From positions 895,754 to 959,753 of the forward strand of contig JAGQDJ010000019.1 in NCBI GenBank assembly GCA_022885665.1: 64,000 bases of DNA. The letters are read 5' to 3'. This document shows, one piece after another, positions 1 to 9,613 of the stretch. Both the position numbers and the translations under genes were made by a program. Under the pieces are notes generated by a model. The model did not search any database, was not told the origin of the DNA, and saw nothing but the letters and a program-made list of their open reading frames with translations. Position 1 is the first letter of the stretch. Every line of letters starts with the position of its first letter. The stretch comes from Triops longicaudatus (taxonomy: Eukaryota > Arthropoda > Branchiopoda > Notostraca > Triopsidae).

Positions 1-418
1 GTATCCGCCAGTCCGCACAAGGTACCAAACGCCGTGTCTTCATCGTGGAAACAATGGGTGGATTTTGCGGTTATTTGGCCACACTGGCTGGGTTGGCTGG
101 TGGCGCTGATGCTGCGTATATTTATGAAGAACCGTTTGGAATTCGTAATTTACAAAAGGATGTCTTTCACATGGCCTCTAAAATGAAGGAAGAAAGTGTT
201 CAACGAGGTCTTGTTCTTAGGTAAAGCTATCTCTTCCTCTTTCTTTGATATTTATTTGGAAAATGTCACTAATTCTGCTCTCGGTTTGTGTAGGAATGAA
301 AAAGCCAACGAGAATTATACTACCGATTTTATATATAAATTGTATGCGGAGGAAGGCAAAAATATTTTCTCTGCTAGGTCCAATGTCTTAGGTAACTTGT
401 CACTAGCAAATCAAAGTT

Positions 419-455
<37 letters not shown>

Positions 456-917
456 TTTTTTTTTTTTTTTCATTGGTTAATAATGTATTGATTTGTAGGT
501 CATATGCAGCAAGGTGGCTCCCCAAGTCCATTTGATCGTAACTTGGGTACCAAGATGGCTGCTAAAGCTGTGGAATGGATGATCGAGAAGCTGCAAGCGT
601 CTACCAATGAGGAAGGAGTTGTTTGTGCCAATACACCTGACACTGCAGTGCTGCTAGGTATCATTGGACGTCATTATTCGTATTCCCCAGTTGAAGAGCT
701 GAAACACCAAGCGGACTTCAAGTAAATGGGCTCTCTTTGTACTTGTGTCATTGCTGCGGAATAAATATTGTTACTTTTTTTTAGACATCGCTTGCCGAAG
801 CATCAATGGTGGCTAAAACTTCGTCCGCTTTTGCGCATCTTCGCCAAACACGATTCGGTCTACGAAGAAGAGAGTGTGGCGGTGGGTCTCGAGGACGGAA
901 GCGAGGGCTTGTCTTAA
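1..917 (+). CDS. Pfk: ATP-dependent 6-phosphofructokinase, C-terminal part (5' end outside window)
   Basis: Phosphofructokinase phosphorylates fructose 6-phosphate to fructose 1,6-bisphosphate, the committed cytosolic step of glycolysis. Four exons are visible: <1-220, 294-391, 499-721 and 785-917 (TAA at 915-917). All have GT/AG borders, phases agree, and they encode 223 residues from the first full codon at position 3. Family signatures in order are GTKRRVFIVETMGG, CGYLAT, GADAAYIYEEPF, RNEKANENYTTDFI, HMQQGGSPSPFDRN and QWWLKLRPLLRIFAKHD. This is the regulatory C-terminal half of the duplicated animal enzyme. In the family the QGGSPSPFDR segment helps form a sugar-phosphate effector site. 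The acidic tail ends EDGSEGLS. Introns are 73, 107 and 63 nt; the second holds a poly-T tract. Nothing looks broken. The upstream exons lie outside the window. Confidence 0.97.
420..470. repeat. Poly-T tract in Pfk intron 2
   Basis: About 50 T residues interrupted by a single G at 455. It lies between the donor at 392 and the acceptor ending at 498, so it makes up almost half of this 107-nt intron. Its length may be a sequencing or assembly uncertainty. Confidence 0.9.
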
Positions 918-3012
918 GGTTTTCCAAAGAACTTTAAATCTAGTCCGAGAGTGAAATATTTGATGTTCCGTGGCTCGTAGGCATACGCTGTTATTGCAGT
1001 GTTAAAAGATAAAATAAGTATACATTGATTCCCCGTTTTACCCTGTGTCCCTGTTTCAGTGACAGTTTTCGGACCTGTTGCAGCTTTACGTGTCCTCCGA
1101 TTCAAAATCGAATAACATAAACACTCGGTACATGTAGAGCCCCATATTTTGGTAGGTTCTGGAAGCCTAGGAATTGCTAATTGGTTTTGTTCTAATTATT
1201 TTAATGTGTCATCTGTACAACTTTTGAAAACCTTCGATAAACACTTGTAAAGCTCTAAACAATCTGAGTCGTATTTATATCATTTCATTTGCGAAAGTAC
1301 TAAAATATATGAACACGGTTGAGTGCATGCATTCATCAAAATACATAAGGAAATAGAAGGGTAGGCATGAAAGTAGATTCGTATTTTGGTGACCGTGTGC
1401 AAAAAAATAGAATTCTGCGATCAAATCTGAGGAGTTACTAAGGGAGTAAGTTCCGTAGAGTGAACGTGGTGAAGGATAGTTTAAGAGCCTTGACCAGACC
1501 CGTAAAATCCCTCTTAATTGTGTCTCGACATACTAGGACTGAAGGTTCTGTGTTGAATGTTATTTTTCGAAACGTTAGTACCTATAATCTTTCCCAATGA
1601 ACCCAAGCTCGTGACATTTTCACATGACGCAAGAAGTCACCCAGTCCATAAACCCCTTGAGCAGGTCGTTATGTAAGTCCCTGTATACCGGATGTCGGGC
1701 CTAGTACGTGGATTATTCTGATGTTTCTTTTTTTTTCAATTTACGTGTCAATAAAATGCCAGAGACAATGTTTTTACTATTATTTTTTTTTTTAAATCAA
1801 GTCTTTCTATTGTAAACTATTTTTTTCTTTTTGTGTAAAGGATTGACTACATCCGAAAGTAGTAGCCTTATATCGGTAACATGTAGGTGAGCCACTTAAT
1901 GAATAGACTGTATAGATTTCTCATTTCCGAGTATATTTTTGCTGTTGCTACTATTCTTATTTCGTAGGTCAGTAGGTGTCTCTTATCGGCCTTGTTAGGT
2001 AGAAAGTTGCCTCTCTTCCGTTCCAGCCTGTTTTTTTATGAGTAACAATAAAATCTACGATTTGTCATCGATTGTGATCGTTAACTGAGACTCACCGACA
2101 CGGCTTTGTTCCTCCAAAGAAGTTTGGTAGTCGAGTGTCATACGCAGTATTTCGTTCTTTAGGACCACCACTTCTACCGTCTTTACCCTTGCTTTCGAGT
2201 ATGGTTCTTCGTGGTTCCGTGCTGTAAAGTCGGATAGTCAGGAATGCTGGCAACCGTTTCCTTCAGTTGAGTATTTGATATTTCATTAGTTCTGCTGAAG
2301 TGGCTCAGAGCAGGTAAGAGCGTTTTCCTAAAGTAGCCATTTAAAACTTTTTTTTTATTTTTCAGTTTTCTAGTTTTCATTCAAAAACATTTTTCCCCTG
2401 CACCACCTGTAGTATGTCTGTACAATACAAATTTATCTAAAAGGTTAGGATGTTCATTCAGTTCGCACTAAAAGCTATCGCAATAAGAAATTCTTCTATT
2501 TCTGAAAAACGAACATGAGAACTTGCGTGTTGGACGTCTTGCTTCTTTATGCCATCCATTCGCCCCATTTTTAAGTTTCGCGTTTTTATTTTTTTCACTA
2601 AAATTTATGTATCTAAATGTTACGACTATTGAACCAAGTTCGAGACGTAATGTTTAATCGGGTCAACAGAGAGTAAAAATTAAAGTCAAGTTTTCCTTGA
2701 TCACAGGTTCATAGGGTTTCTGTGGTGAAGGGGGCAATACTCTCATTCATATTCAAGAAGCGGAAAGTATGGATTTAAAAAGTTTATATTTTGGGACATG
2801 CTATTAAAAAAGTACAATTGGTACCATTAATAACATAAATTGTATAAGAACGTTTCAAACAGCAAGTTAGTTCTTCCATAATCGTAGAATAATTTCTACA
2901 ATGCAAATACTATTCTAGAATATTGTCGAAAATAAAAATCGTTAGAAATAAAATCTTCATACACCATTGAGAATTAGAAGTGTGCGTATTAACTTAGCAG
3001 ACGGCCTAACGC
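918..3012. other. Intergenic DNA downstream of Pfk
   Basis: No open reading frame with a recognisable domain on either strand. Pfk 3'UTR must begin here. AATAAA hexamers occur at 1750-1755 and 2047-2052, but both are rather far from the stop codon, so the true cleavage site is unknown. I see no repeat structure. Confidence 0.6.
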
Positions 3013-3018
3013 TATAAG
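3013..3018 (+). promoter_or_regulatory. TATA box candidate for the apple/fucolectin gene
   Basis: TATAAG preceded by GC lies 95 bases upstream of the first ATG of the secreted-protein ORF. A start site about 30 bases downstream would give a 5' leader of roughly 65 nt. An ATG at 3028 would fall upstream of that start site. Inference from position only. Confidence 0.4.
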
Positions 3019-3107
3019 AGCCCTACTATGGATTTGCAGCTGATGATATTGCGATTTAGATTACTACTATCGACGGAGAGAGCCATTAATCCACTTTGCT
3101 CAAGAAA

Positions 3108-3896
3108 ATGATTAAGAAACTAGTCCTGCTATTCTGCGCAACACTGCCAAACGTGCTGGCATCTCGATGGTCAATCTGCCCACTAGCGAGCAATGGTTCT
3201 ACAATCAAAGTACCCGGAATATTTTCTCAGATAGCTTGCGCCGCATATTGCGAGCATGTGCTTAATTGTGTTGCAATTACATGCACAAGTAAAACGTTGC
3301 CATATATGTCGAATGAGATATATTTATCATTGATATTTTACATTTGCCATTCAGGGACAGCATTCCGATGCGAGTTACTTGTTGGGCCCTTACGCTTTGG
3401 TCCAAACCCAACACCATGGCTTTCGTCAGTGTTTGTCAAAAACAAATCAGATTGCGTGACGAACAAATCGCTACCTCTCGCAACACCCCACGACTTTTCG
3501 CTTAATTGTTCAGCAAATGCTACGAGCTTTTCGATGTCTACTCCTCCCTGTAGAGCTTTCGCTCCTCCAGGTGGAGGTGTTTACCAAAGTAGTCAACCCT
3601 TAACAACGAAACCTGAATGGTGGTATCCGCTCAATGGATCATGCATCATCTCTCACTTTAGGCTTGTGCAAACTGTTAATAATCAAATGTTGGCTATATA
3701 TGTACTGCCTACCTTAGCTAGTCCACGTGACGCAAATTCCCTTTGTTACGTTCAACAAGCAATCGTTGCCACAGGTGTCTTACTCAACTACACTTGTGGC
3801 CAATTCCTTGTAGGAAAGTTTGTATTATTAACGAGGGCTACCGCTGGCTCGATAACTGTTTGGGGATTGGAGATTTACGGCTTGCCTGTAAACTGA
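3108..3896 (+). CDS. Secreted apple/PAN plus fucolectin-like (F5/8 type C) protein
   Basis: The first ATG of this frame is at 3108, after a run that would need a TTG start. Residues 1-19 form a signal peptide (Lys-Lys, then LVLLFCATLPNVLA). Next comes a short apple/PAN-like segment with the pattern CAAYCEHVLNCVAITC followed by FRCELL. The C-terminal half resembles a fucolectin tachylectin-4 or F5/8 type C domain: PEWW, a C-P-L strand region, LCYVQQ, LNYTCGQFLVGKFVLL and ITVWGLEIYG. Several Asn-X-Ser/Thr sites suggest glycosylation. The likely role is an extracellular carbohydrate- or protein-binding molecule such as a defence lectin; that is inference. Length is 262 residues if unspliced and 240 if the 66-nt insert at 3289-3354 is an intron. 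An AATAAA lies at 4160-4165. It could also be a recent pseudogene, but no break is seen. Confidence 0.6.
   Translation: MIKKLVLLFCATLPNVLASRWSICPLASNGSTIKVPGIFSQIACAAYCEHVLNCVAITCTSKTLPYMSNEIYLSLIFYICHSGTAFRCELLVGPLRFGPNPTPWLSSVFVKNKSDCVTNKSLPLATPHDFSLNCSANATSFSMSTPPCRAFAPPGGGVYQSSQPLTTKPEWWYPLNGSCIISHFRLVQTVNNQMLAIYVLPTLASPRDANSLCYVQQAIVATGVLLNYTCGQFLVGKFVLLTRATAGSITVWGLEIYGLPVN
3289..3354 (+). other. Probable 66-nt in-frame intron in the apple/fucolectin gene
   Basis: Starts GTAAAACG and ends CATTTGCCATTCAG. It encodes an AT-rich hydrophobic stretch (IYLSLIFYICH) that breaks the apple-like cysteine spacing. Removing it gives TCTRTAFRCELL, a better apple-domain match. The length is a multiple of three with no stop, so the frame is open either way. 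Confidence 0.6.
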
Positions 3897-4213
3897 AACT
3901 TGCTCTAACGTTTCTTTTGATAGAACAAAAAGCTAGTACTAGAGTCTAACAGACACTTCTACGTTTTCTTGAGTTAATATACTATTTACATGAACTTAAC
4001 GCACAATTTAGAGTGTATTAAATATCAACAAGAAACACATTGTATGTGATTTTCACTAATTGTGTTTGATCCATGGTCGTTCCCCGGTTTCTGTTTCGAG
4101 GTGTGGCTTGCTAGTACACTAAACAATGCAACACTTTTAATAGAAACTAAAGATTTTAAAATAAAACACTACAATACCAGCAGAAACTATAAGAAACTGC
4201 AATTATAACGTAA

Positions 4214-4328
4214 TGATAGGTTTTCATAATCCTTGACTGAATGTAAGGTTAAGGTCAGGGACAAGTTGATAGGTTTTCGTCATTATGACGACAAGCAAAG
4301 AATGCAAGGTTAAGGTTAGGTACAAGTA
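4214..4328. repeat. Imperfect tandem direct repeat, two units of about 57 bases
   Basis: GATAGGTTTTC begins at 4214 and again at 4267. Each copy continues into AAGGTTAAGGT and a GACAAG or TACAAG end. A short GTTAGTT-rich tandem run follows at about 4380-4420. These lie immediately upstream of the hAT insertion and share its flank of LTR-like appearance. Confidence 0.5.
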
Positions 4329-4986
4329 TTTCAAGGTCAAGGGTAAGCTTTAGTATAAGACGCGAAAGTATCGCGAAGAGTGAGTTAGTTAAGTTAGTTG
4401 AGTTAGTTCAGTTAGTTGGTTTCAGCCTGATCACGAGGCTTGTAAGTCGATTACTGTAGTGGACAGTAAAGACTACCAGTGGCGGCGCGAGGGATTGCCC
4501 CGACAGAAATTCAGTTTCCCCGACGGGGTGTCAATTGACAGAAGAACATGTCGCGAACGTCAATTTCAGACAATACGAACAAAGATCGATTAACAATTAA
4601 AAAATTAGTCTTTTAACTCATAACCAATAAAGAATTACTAAAAATAGGCATGGCCGCATGGGACAATTTTTGCTAGAAATTTCCATTTTTTCGTGAGAAG
4701 TCACCATAAAAACCCGATGGCCTAAGAGAAATTCTCTGAAGTTTTCTTGAATATTTTTATCATCGTGTCATGAAGTACATAGGATGAACAGAACAAACAA
4801 CATCCATAAAGTTAAAATACAAGAAAAAGTTAAGATAAAAGTATTCGACATCGTGGGTATCGAGCTGCAAACGCATTAACAACAGTGGCGTCGTGCACTT
4901 AAAAAATTTGGAGGGGCCCGATTTTGCATTTTTCTTAATAAAAGAGTTAATGAGTTATAAATGAGTTTTAAATTATACCTTTTTCT

Positions 4987-5265
4987 TCAGGATGGCAAAA
5001 ATTTTTTTTTGGGGGGGCCGGCCCCCCCCCCCCTTATGGCACGACGTTTCTGATTAACAACATCGTTTAGATCAAGAGAAGCAGAACGGGATTTGTGCAC
5101 CCCGAGTATCATGAGATTTTTCAGGTGATCATTGCTCATCGTTGTCCTCAGATGATTCTTGATGATCCTAAGAGTGCTGAAACTCCTTTCACATTCGCTA
5201 GTCGACACAGGAAGCCTGCATGTAATAGTAAGAATACGGTCAAGCTGATAGAATGTGCGGAGGTG
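4987..5265 (-). pseudogene. hAT transposase C-terminal dimerisation-domain remnant
   Basis: The minus-strand frame is open from 5265 (in-frame TAG just upstream at 5266-5268) to a stop at 4987. It carries the hallmark LPVSTSECERSFSTLRIIK, then a TTMSNDHLKNLMIL segment, matching the dimerisation region of hAT transposases of the ZMYM1-like type. Similarity ends near 5035, after NQKRRA. The N-terminal zinc finger and catalytic region are missing, so no active transposase is made. Confidence 0.8.
5011..5028. repeat. Perfect GC palindrome, seven G then CCGG then seven C
   Basis: G-run, CCGG centre and C-run form an 18-bp perfect palindrome inside the hAT remnant, preceded by a T-run and followed by more C. 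It is likely a strong hairpin and a source of replication or sequencing slippage. Confidence 0.8.
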
Positions 5266-5627
5266 CTATTCACAATGCAGCTCACAAACAAGCAAGCTAG
5301 TGACTGTTTCTGTCTCCACTGCCCAATCACCAGCTTTTGCTGACTTCAACCAAACAGATTGTTAGGTATATAGGTATCAGGATATTTTACATGAACTTGA
5401 AGGAGGGTATCTGTGACTCCAAAAGTTCTACACAGTGTATGGATGTGTGGGAATAAATTGGGTCTAATCTTCGATACAGTCGGCAAATCTCTCTCTATGC
5501 AGATACCCATTTATAGGTCTCCCCGACACCCATGTATGGCCTTCCCCGACGGGGTGTCAGCAATTCCCCGACAGGGCGTACACATATACACCCCTGACAC
5601 CCCCCTGGCGCCGCCTCTGAAGACTAC

Positions 5628-5811
5628 TTGTGTTTCGTTTGTGTCCTGTGTTCATTTGTGTGTGTATATACTCATTACTCAATAAATCATTACGCTACCA
5701 ATCCAAAGTAAAGTTGAAACTTAAGAGTAATATATGCGTTTGGACCTAATTGTGTATCCCCTACCATATAAACCTGCGATTAAATATAGGGCGGCAAATG
5801 ATCAACGCTTA
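5628..5811. other. Right flank of the hAT insertion
   Basis: Contains a TG-rich stretch and ACTCAATAAATCATT at about 5676-5690, a polyadenylation-like signal. No gene seen. Confidence 0.4.
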
Positions 5812-6140
5812 AGACCCCGGTATACGCAAACCCCTTATGGGAGAACAACATTGGAATATTCAGACATCATGCTGGGAAAATGTTTCAGAAATCAAAGTAA
5901 CATGTTGTTACAGTAATGCTGTTGTTGTAGATATCTAGCACAACTGTTTGAGTTTTTTTTTCAAAAAGCTTTTATTAAATTTGTAAATTACGATCGAATT
6001 TTGCTACTTTTTATTATATGGGAAAATGAAAATCCGGTAAACTGGTGCACTAAGTCTGATTTGTTTTCAAGTCTTAAAGTATAAAGAAAAACGAAATCGG
6101 TCAGGTACTTTTCGTAATATCATGTCTGAAAATGTAAGTT
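5812..6140 (+). repeat. Dispersed repeat family R1, copy 1
   Basis: Shares an ordered series of blocks with copies near 9804, 25099 and 63860: TACGCAAACCCCT, a TTACAGTAATG block, AAAAAGCTTTTATTAAATTTG, GATCGAATTTTGCTACTTTT, AAGTATAAAGAAAAACG and ATGTCTGAAAATG. There is no coding capacity and no terminal repeats I can define. Family unknown. Confidence 0.7.
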
Positions 6141-7400
6141 TTTGTAGGACAATATTGGGACGTACCTCTATCCAGAGTTTCTATTTGACTTCATTCAATC
6201 TCTGTCGTTAGTACAGTAAGAGAACTACCCTCCCCGAAGGAAATGACGTCCTTGTATCTTTTAAAAAAAATAATAATAAAAAAATGAAAGTTGTGTATAC
6301 CGGGAGCGTAAGCCACGACATTTGGAAAAAAAGGTGATCCATGTACGATTTTCATTCAGAAACACGCTAGTGTCTTACAACGTACAGGCTAAACAGTATC
6401 GCCGGAACACCGTAATACATTCTTTTCATGCCACTGAATTTTTTTCTGTGTATTGCCGAAACATTACAACTCCAGACTGTTGTGAGAAATTTTATAAGCA
6501 GCTCACCACGAATTCGCGCTAACTAATTATAGTTTCAACTCTAAATAAACGTTTTCCCTTATAAAGACGACGAGAGAGATTCTTATGCTTGATATATTTC
6601 CGGCCTTAATCGCTGATAGTCGTAGAACTGCCGCGAATTGCCACTTCTAAGATCGTTTTCTCTAATAAATGGTAGCCAATACTTGCACCTTCTCGTCTAA
6701 TTTGATCATTCGGTAAATCGCCAAAACACTATCGTCTTCCAGTTGCGTAAAGCGAAATCGCTTTGAAAATTATTCCGAAATGCTATTAAAATGTGATTGA
6801 AGCACGATGACAATTGAACTTACGGTTTATGCATTTTTTAAAAAAATTCAAAATAAAATAAATAAAATAAAAAAATACGTATCAACACGAAGTCCTTTAA
6901 ATGCCGCCTTCTGTTTTTCAAAACTATAAATCTGTTATGTTGTAATTATGTTTTCTGATCAGCATACTTGGGCTCATTCGTGTCGGTTGTTAATCGTCTT
7001 ATGAGAACTGCCGTAAAATTCTGTTCATACAAGCCCTCTTATAGTTACGAAATAAATATAACGAAATGTCAAATATTGTAGACAGACTGTTGGGGTCCCC
7101 AACATAAGGTGCAGCCCACGGAATTTGTGTTTGTCGCTAGGAGGTTCTTCGGTAGACGGAACTTACAGTTATATAACCTTATAAGAAAGAATTCTTTCTC
7201 CTTGAACAGAAGAAGGAACCCTATCTGTTAGAAGGACTGCAGCTATTCATAAAAGAAAAACTTCGCTAGACAATTACGTCTTTCTATGTGGGTTCCATTT
7301 CAAATTCTTCCCCTCCGACATAAATCGGACCAATCAGAAAGCAAAAGCGCCTCTAACGGTTGAGGCAGACAATAAAGAGAACACCCCCATCTCCTGAAGA
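6141..7400. other. Intergenic DNA upstream of EHMT
   Basis: No recognisable coding sequence or RNA gene. The EHMT promoter and 5' leader must lie toward the right end. I see no clear TATA box. Confidence 0.5.
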
Positions 7401-7496
7401 CGTCGACGGTTGATAGCCTTCGGGTTTGTTGTGATGTGAAGGTTCTGTCCGGAAACGTGGTAGGAACAAAAAGAGTGAGAGGACGTTTGGGCCCAA

Positions 7497-7589
7497 GTAA
7501 GTAAATCTTTACTGTTTGTAAAAAAAATCTTACAAATAACTTAAAATTTTCATACACCTATATTTTCCGTCTCTTGTGTTCCTTTCCAG
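7497..7589 (+). other. Intron in the EHMT 5' untranslated region
   Basis: Donor CCAA/GTAAGTAA at 7497 and acceptor CCTTTCCAG ending at 7589 give a 93-nt intron, so a non-coding exon ends at 7496. The downstream exon starts with an ATG at 7590 that opens a 16-codon upstream reading frame (stop TAG at 7638-7640), eight bases before the main ATG at 7648. That short frame could lower or regulate translation. Confidence 0.6.
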
Positions 7590-7647
7590 ATGAACTTGCG
7601 TATCTCCAAAGCTGCTTCAAGGTGTGCCGGACTGTTATAGGCTTAGA

Positions 7648-9613
7648 ATGAGTAACTTAGATAGCAAAATAGATATTCCTGAAGCATCTTTATCCCCACC
7701 AACGCTAGAAGTGGAAGAAGTTACCAAAATTGTCCATGTTGAATCTAACGTTTCTGACACCAATCATCCAAGCAGTGAAGAAGTTGTCCAAGACGTCTGC
7801 TTAGAAAGTGAAGTCGTAGTAAAACCAAAGTCAAGTAATAAAACAAAAGCCGAAGCTGCTCTTGTAAACTTAAATTCTTCCAACAAAGAGCCCGTGTCTG
7901 ATCTTTCTGCCCCTGTGTTACCAGCCGAAATGGAAAAGCGAGCCCTTAGTCCAGGTGATACGCGAAAACGCATCCTCGATAGCATGAAAACACAGTTCAA
8001 CTCGATTTCAGAAGTAGACGGCGAAACCCGTGTTGAATCCACCAAATCCACAGAACGCAAAAGTCCCATATCCGAGAATGCCTTAGTAAGGCGTCTTTCT
8101 CATCGTTCCAAGTCTAAGCTCAAACACCGCAGCGAGCAAGAGACGGAGGCTCCGGTCAAGAATGAGATACTGGAGTACAAAACGCTTCCCATGGACGAAG
8201 AAGAACAAAAGCAGCTAGAAGATAATGCCCTGGTTCCACCTGTCAAAATCCGCATTCGTGGACGGAAGCTAGCCACTGTTGATTCCGAAACCAGTAGCCT
8301 TGTCATCAAACAGGATACAACATATCAGGCATGCTCGCCCGCTACCGCTGAAAGTGATAAACAGCTAAAGGGCAGCCAGCAGAATGACGTAACAGGTCCT
8401 TTGCGTCGGAGTGCCCGTACCTCCAGTAGCGACACGAGCAGCTTGGAATTAAACAGCGAACAAGGAACACGACGATCATCCAGGATTAAAACAACTTCAC
8501 CTTCAGTTGGAAATAGTGCAACTATTTCAACAACAACGAATTCAGCTCAAAAAGATCCAAAAACACCGCGAGCCAAGCGAGTTGTACCACAGGGAACGAG
8601 CACACCTGAACCTAAGCGCGTTAAACCTGCCAGGCCTAGCACCCGAGCCAAACCTAGCGTCGATCTGTCCCCGCCTTCTGCAGCCGTCGTGCCCATATCT
8701 ATTAAACAACAAGAAATGATTGTCCGTTTGCAGAGCGAGAAGCAAAATAACGTAAAAACCACAGGGAGTGACAATCCACCAGTGTTGTCACCCGTAGTGC
8801 CTTTGGATAAAGACGAGCACATGGCTTCATTAGGCCTGCGTAGTACTAGTAACGTTCCTGTAGCTTCTCAGTCTGTCAACCCAGTCCGGAGAACGTTCAA
8901 ACCACGAAGGAGGCATTATCGTGGCATTCGGTACGCTTTCGGGAACAAAAGAGCTACGCGTAACTTGAAACTCAAATTACAACTGGAGAAAAGAGCGAAA
9001 CAAGTCACGCGGGGTGAAGAGAGAACAAAAGAGAGAAGGATCACGAGACTTCAGATGGCTGAAGCTACAGTTATTAAGCAAGAATTAACGGAAGCATCAG
9101 AGACAACTTTGAGTTTTAAACCGTCCTTTCTTTCAAACCGGATGCAGACTTTGATGGCTAGTCCTTTACAATTAAGTAGCCCGGCCAAAGTTGTGGTCGT
9201 CACCAAAGAAACCCCGCCACGGGCAGGACTCATTGCCTCGGATGCTAAGTTAACCAGTCGCAAGCTTTTGCAAGCTGCAAATCAAATTAGACCAAGAAAA
9301 CGTGGTTCCTTGAACACCTTGGAGGATGGTGTTACTAATGGGAGTGCCAAACAAAGAAACGCAGCGGCCGAGTCCAGTCCAACTGATAGTTTTAGTACCT
9401 TGGATGACAAAAAAACTAGTAAGCTTGATAGTTACATTCCAATTAATTTCATAAAAAGTGATGTTTCGATGGTAATATCTTAACACCTTTGCAGATGAAG
9501 AAGCTGAGCCGCGTGGAAGATGTGGGAGAGAAACACGTCGAGAAACCGCTGGTGTGAAAATCTCGGACAAAAGCCCGTCGTCTGAGAACTGTGAAGATAG
9601 TGCCCCCTTACAA
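7648..9613 (+). other. G9a: EHMT exons 1-2: disordered N-terminus
   Basis: Exon 1 is unusually long (1771 nt), encoding residues 1-590 of low-complexity Ser/Thr/Lys/Arg-rich sequence. It has basic clusters, including GLRSTS-, RRHYRGIRYAF- and PRKRGS-containing stretches, and a GRK motif (IRIRGRKL) of AT-hook-like character. It ends at the donor CTA/GTAAGC at 9418/9419. The open frame runs on into the 76-nt intron to 9483, but the phase match to exon 2 (NEEAEPRG) and the branch-like CTTAAC before TTTGCAG support splicing at 9418. Nuclear localisation signals are likely in the basic clusters; this is inference. Confidence 0.85.

Larger units (their letters stand above)
4477..5619 (-). mobile_element. 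Degenerate hAT DNA transposon with intact 8-bp target duplication
   Basis: Left end CAGTGGCGGCGCGAGGG and right end, read inward, CAGAGGCGGCGCCAGGG form terminal inverted repeats typical of hAT elements. The 8-bp target duplication AAGACTAC is perfect at 4469-4476 and 5620-5627. The 1143-bp body keeps only the C-terminal coding part of a transposase, on the minus strand. A TATAAG at about 4352, before the left end, and ACTCAATAAATCATT after the right end suggest the target was itself an LTR-like promoter/polyadenylation segment; that is weaker. Confidence 0.88.

Noticed and set aside
3096..3107. Upstream start of the apple/fucolectin ORF at 3096
   Set aside because: That codon is TTG. The first ATG is at 3108 and directly precedes a good signal peptide.
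7624..7647. GTG start for EHMT at 7624
   Set aside because: Nuclear genes rarely use GTG. The ATG at 7648 is in the same frame, and a stop lies upstream in the exon.
9419..9483. Extension of EHMT exon 1 to the in-frame stop at 9481-9483, or a 23-nt intron at 9472-9494
   Set aside because: The donor CTA/GTAAGC at 9419 gives a normal 76-nt intron and the correct phase into exon 2. A 23-nt intron is too short, and its frame ends soon after.
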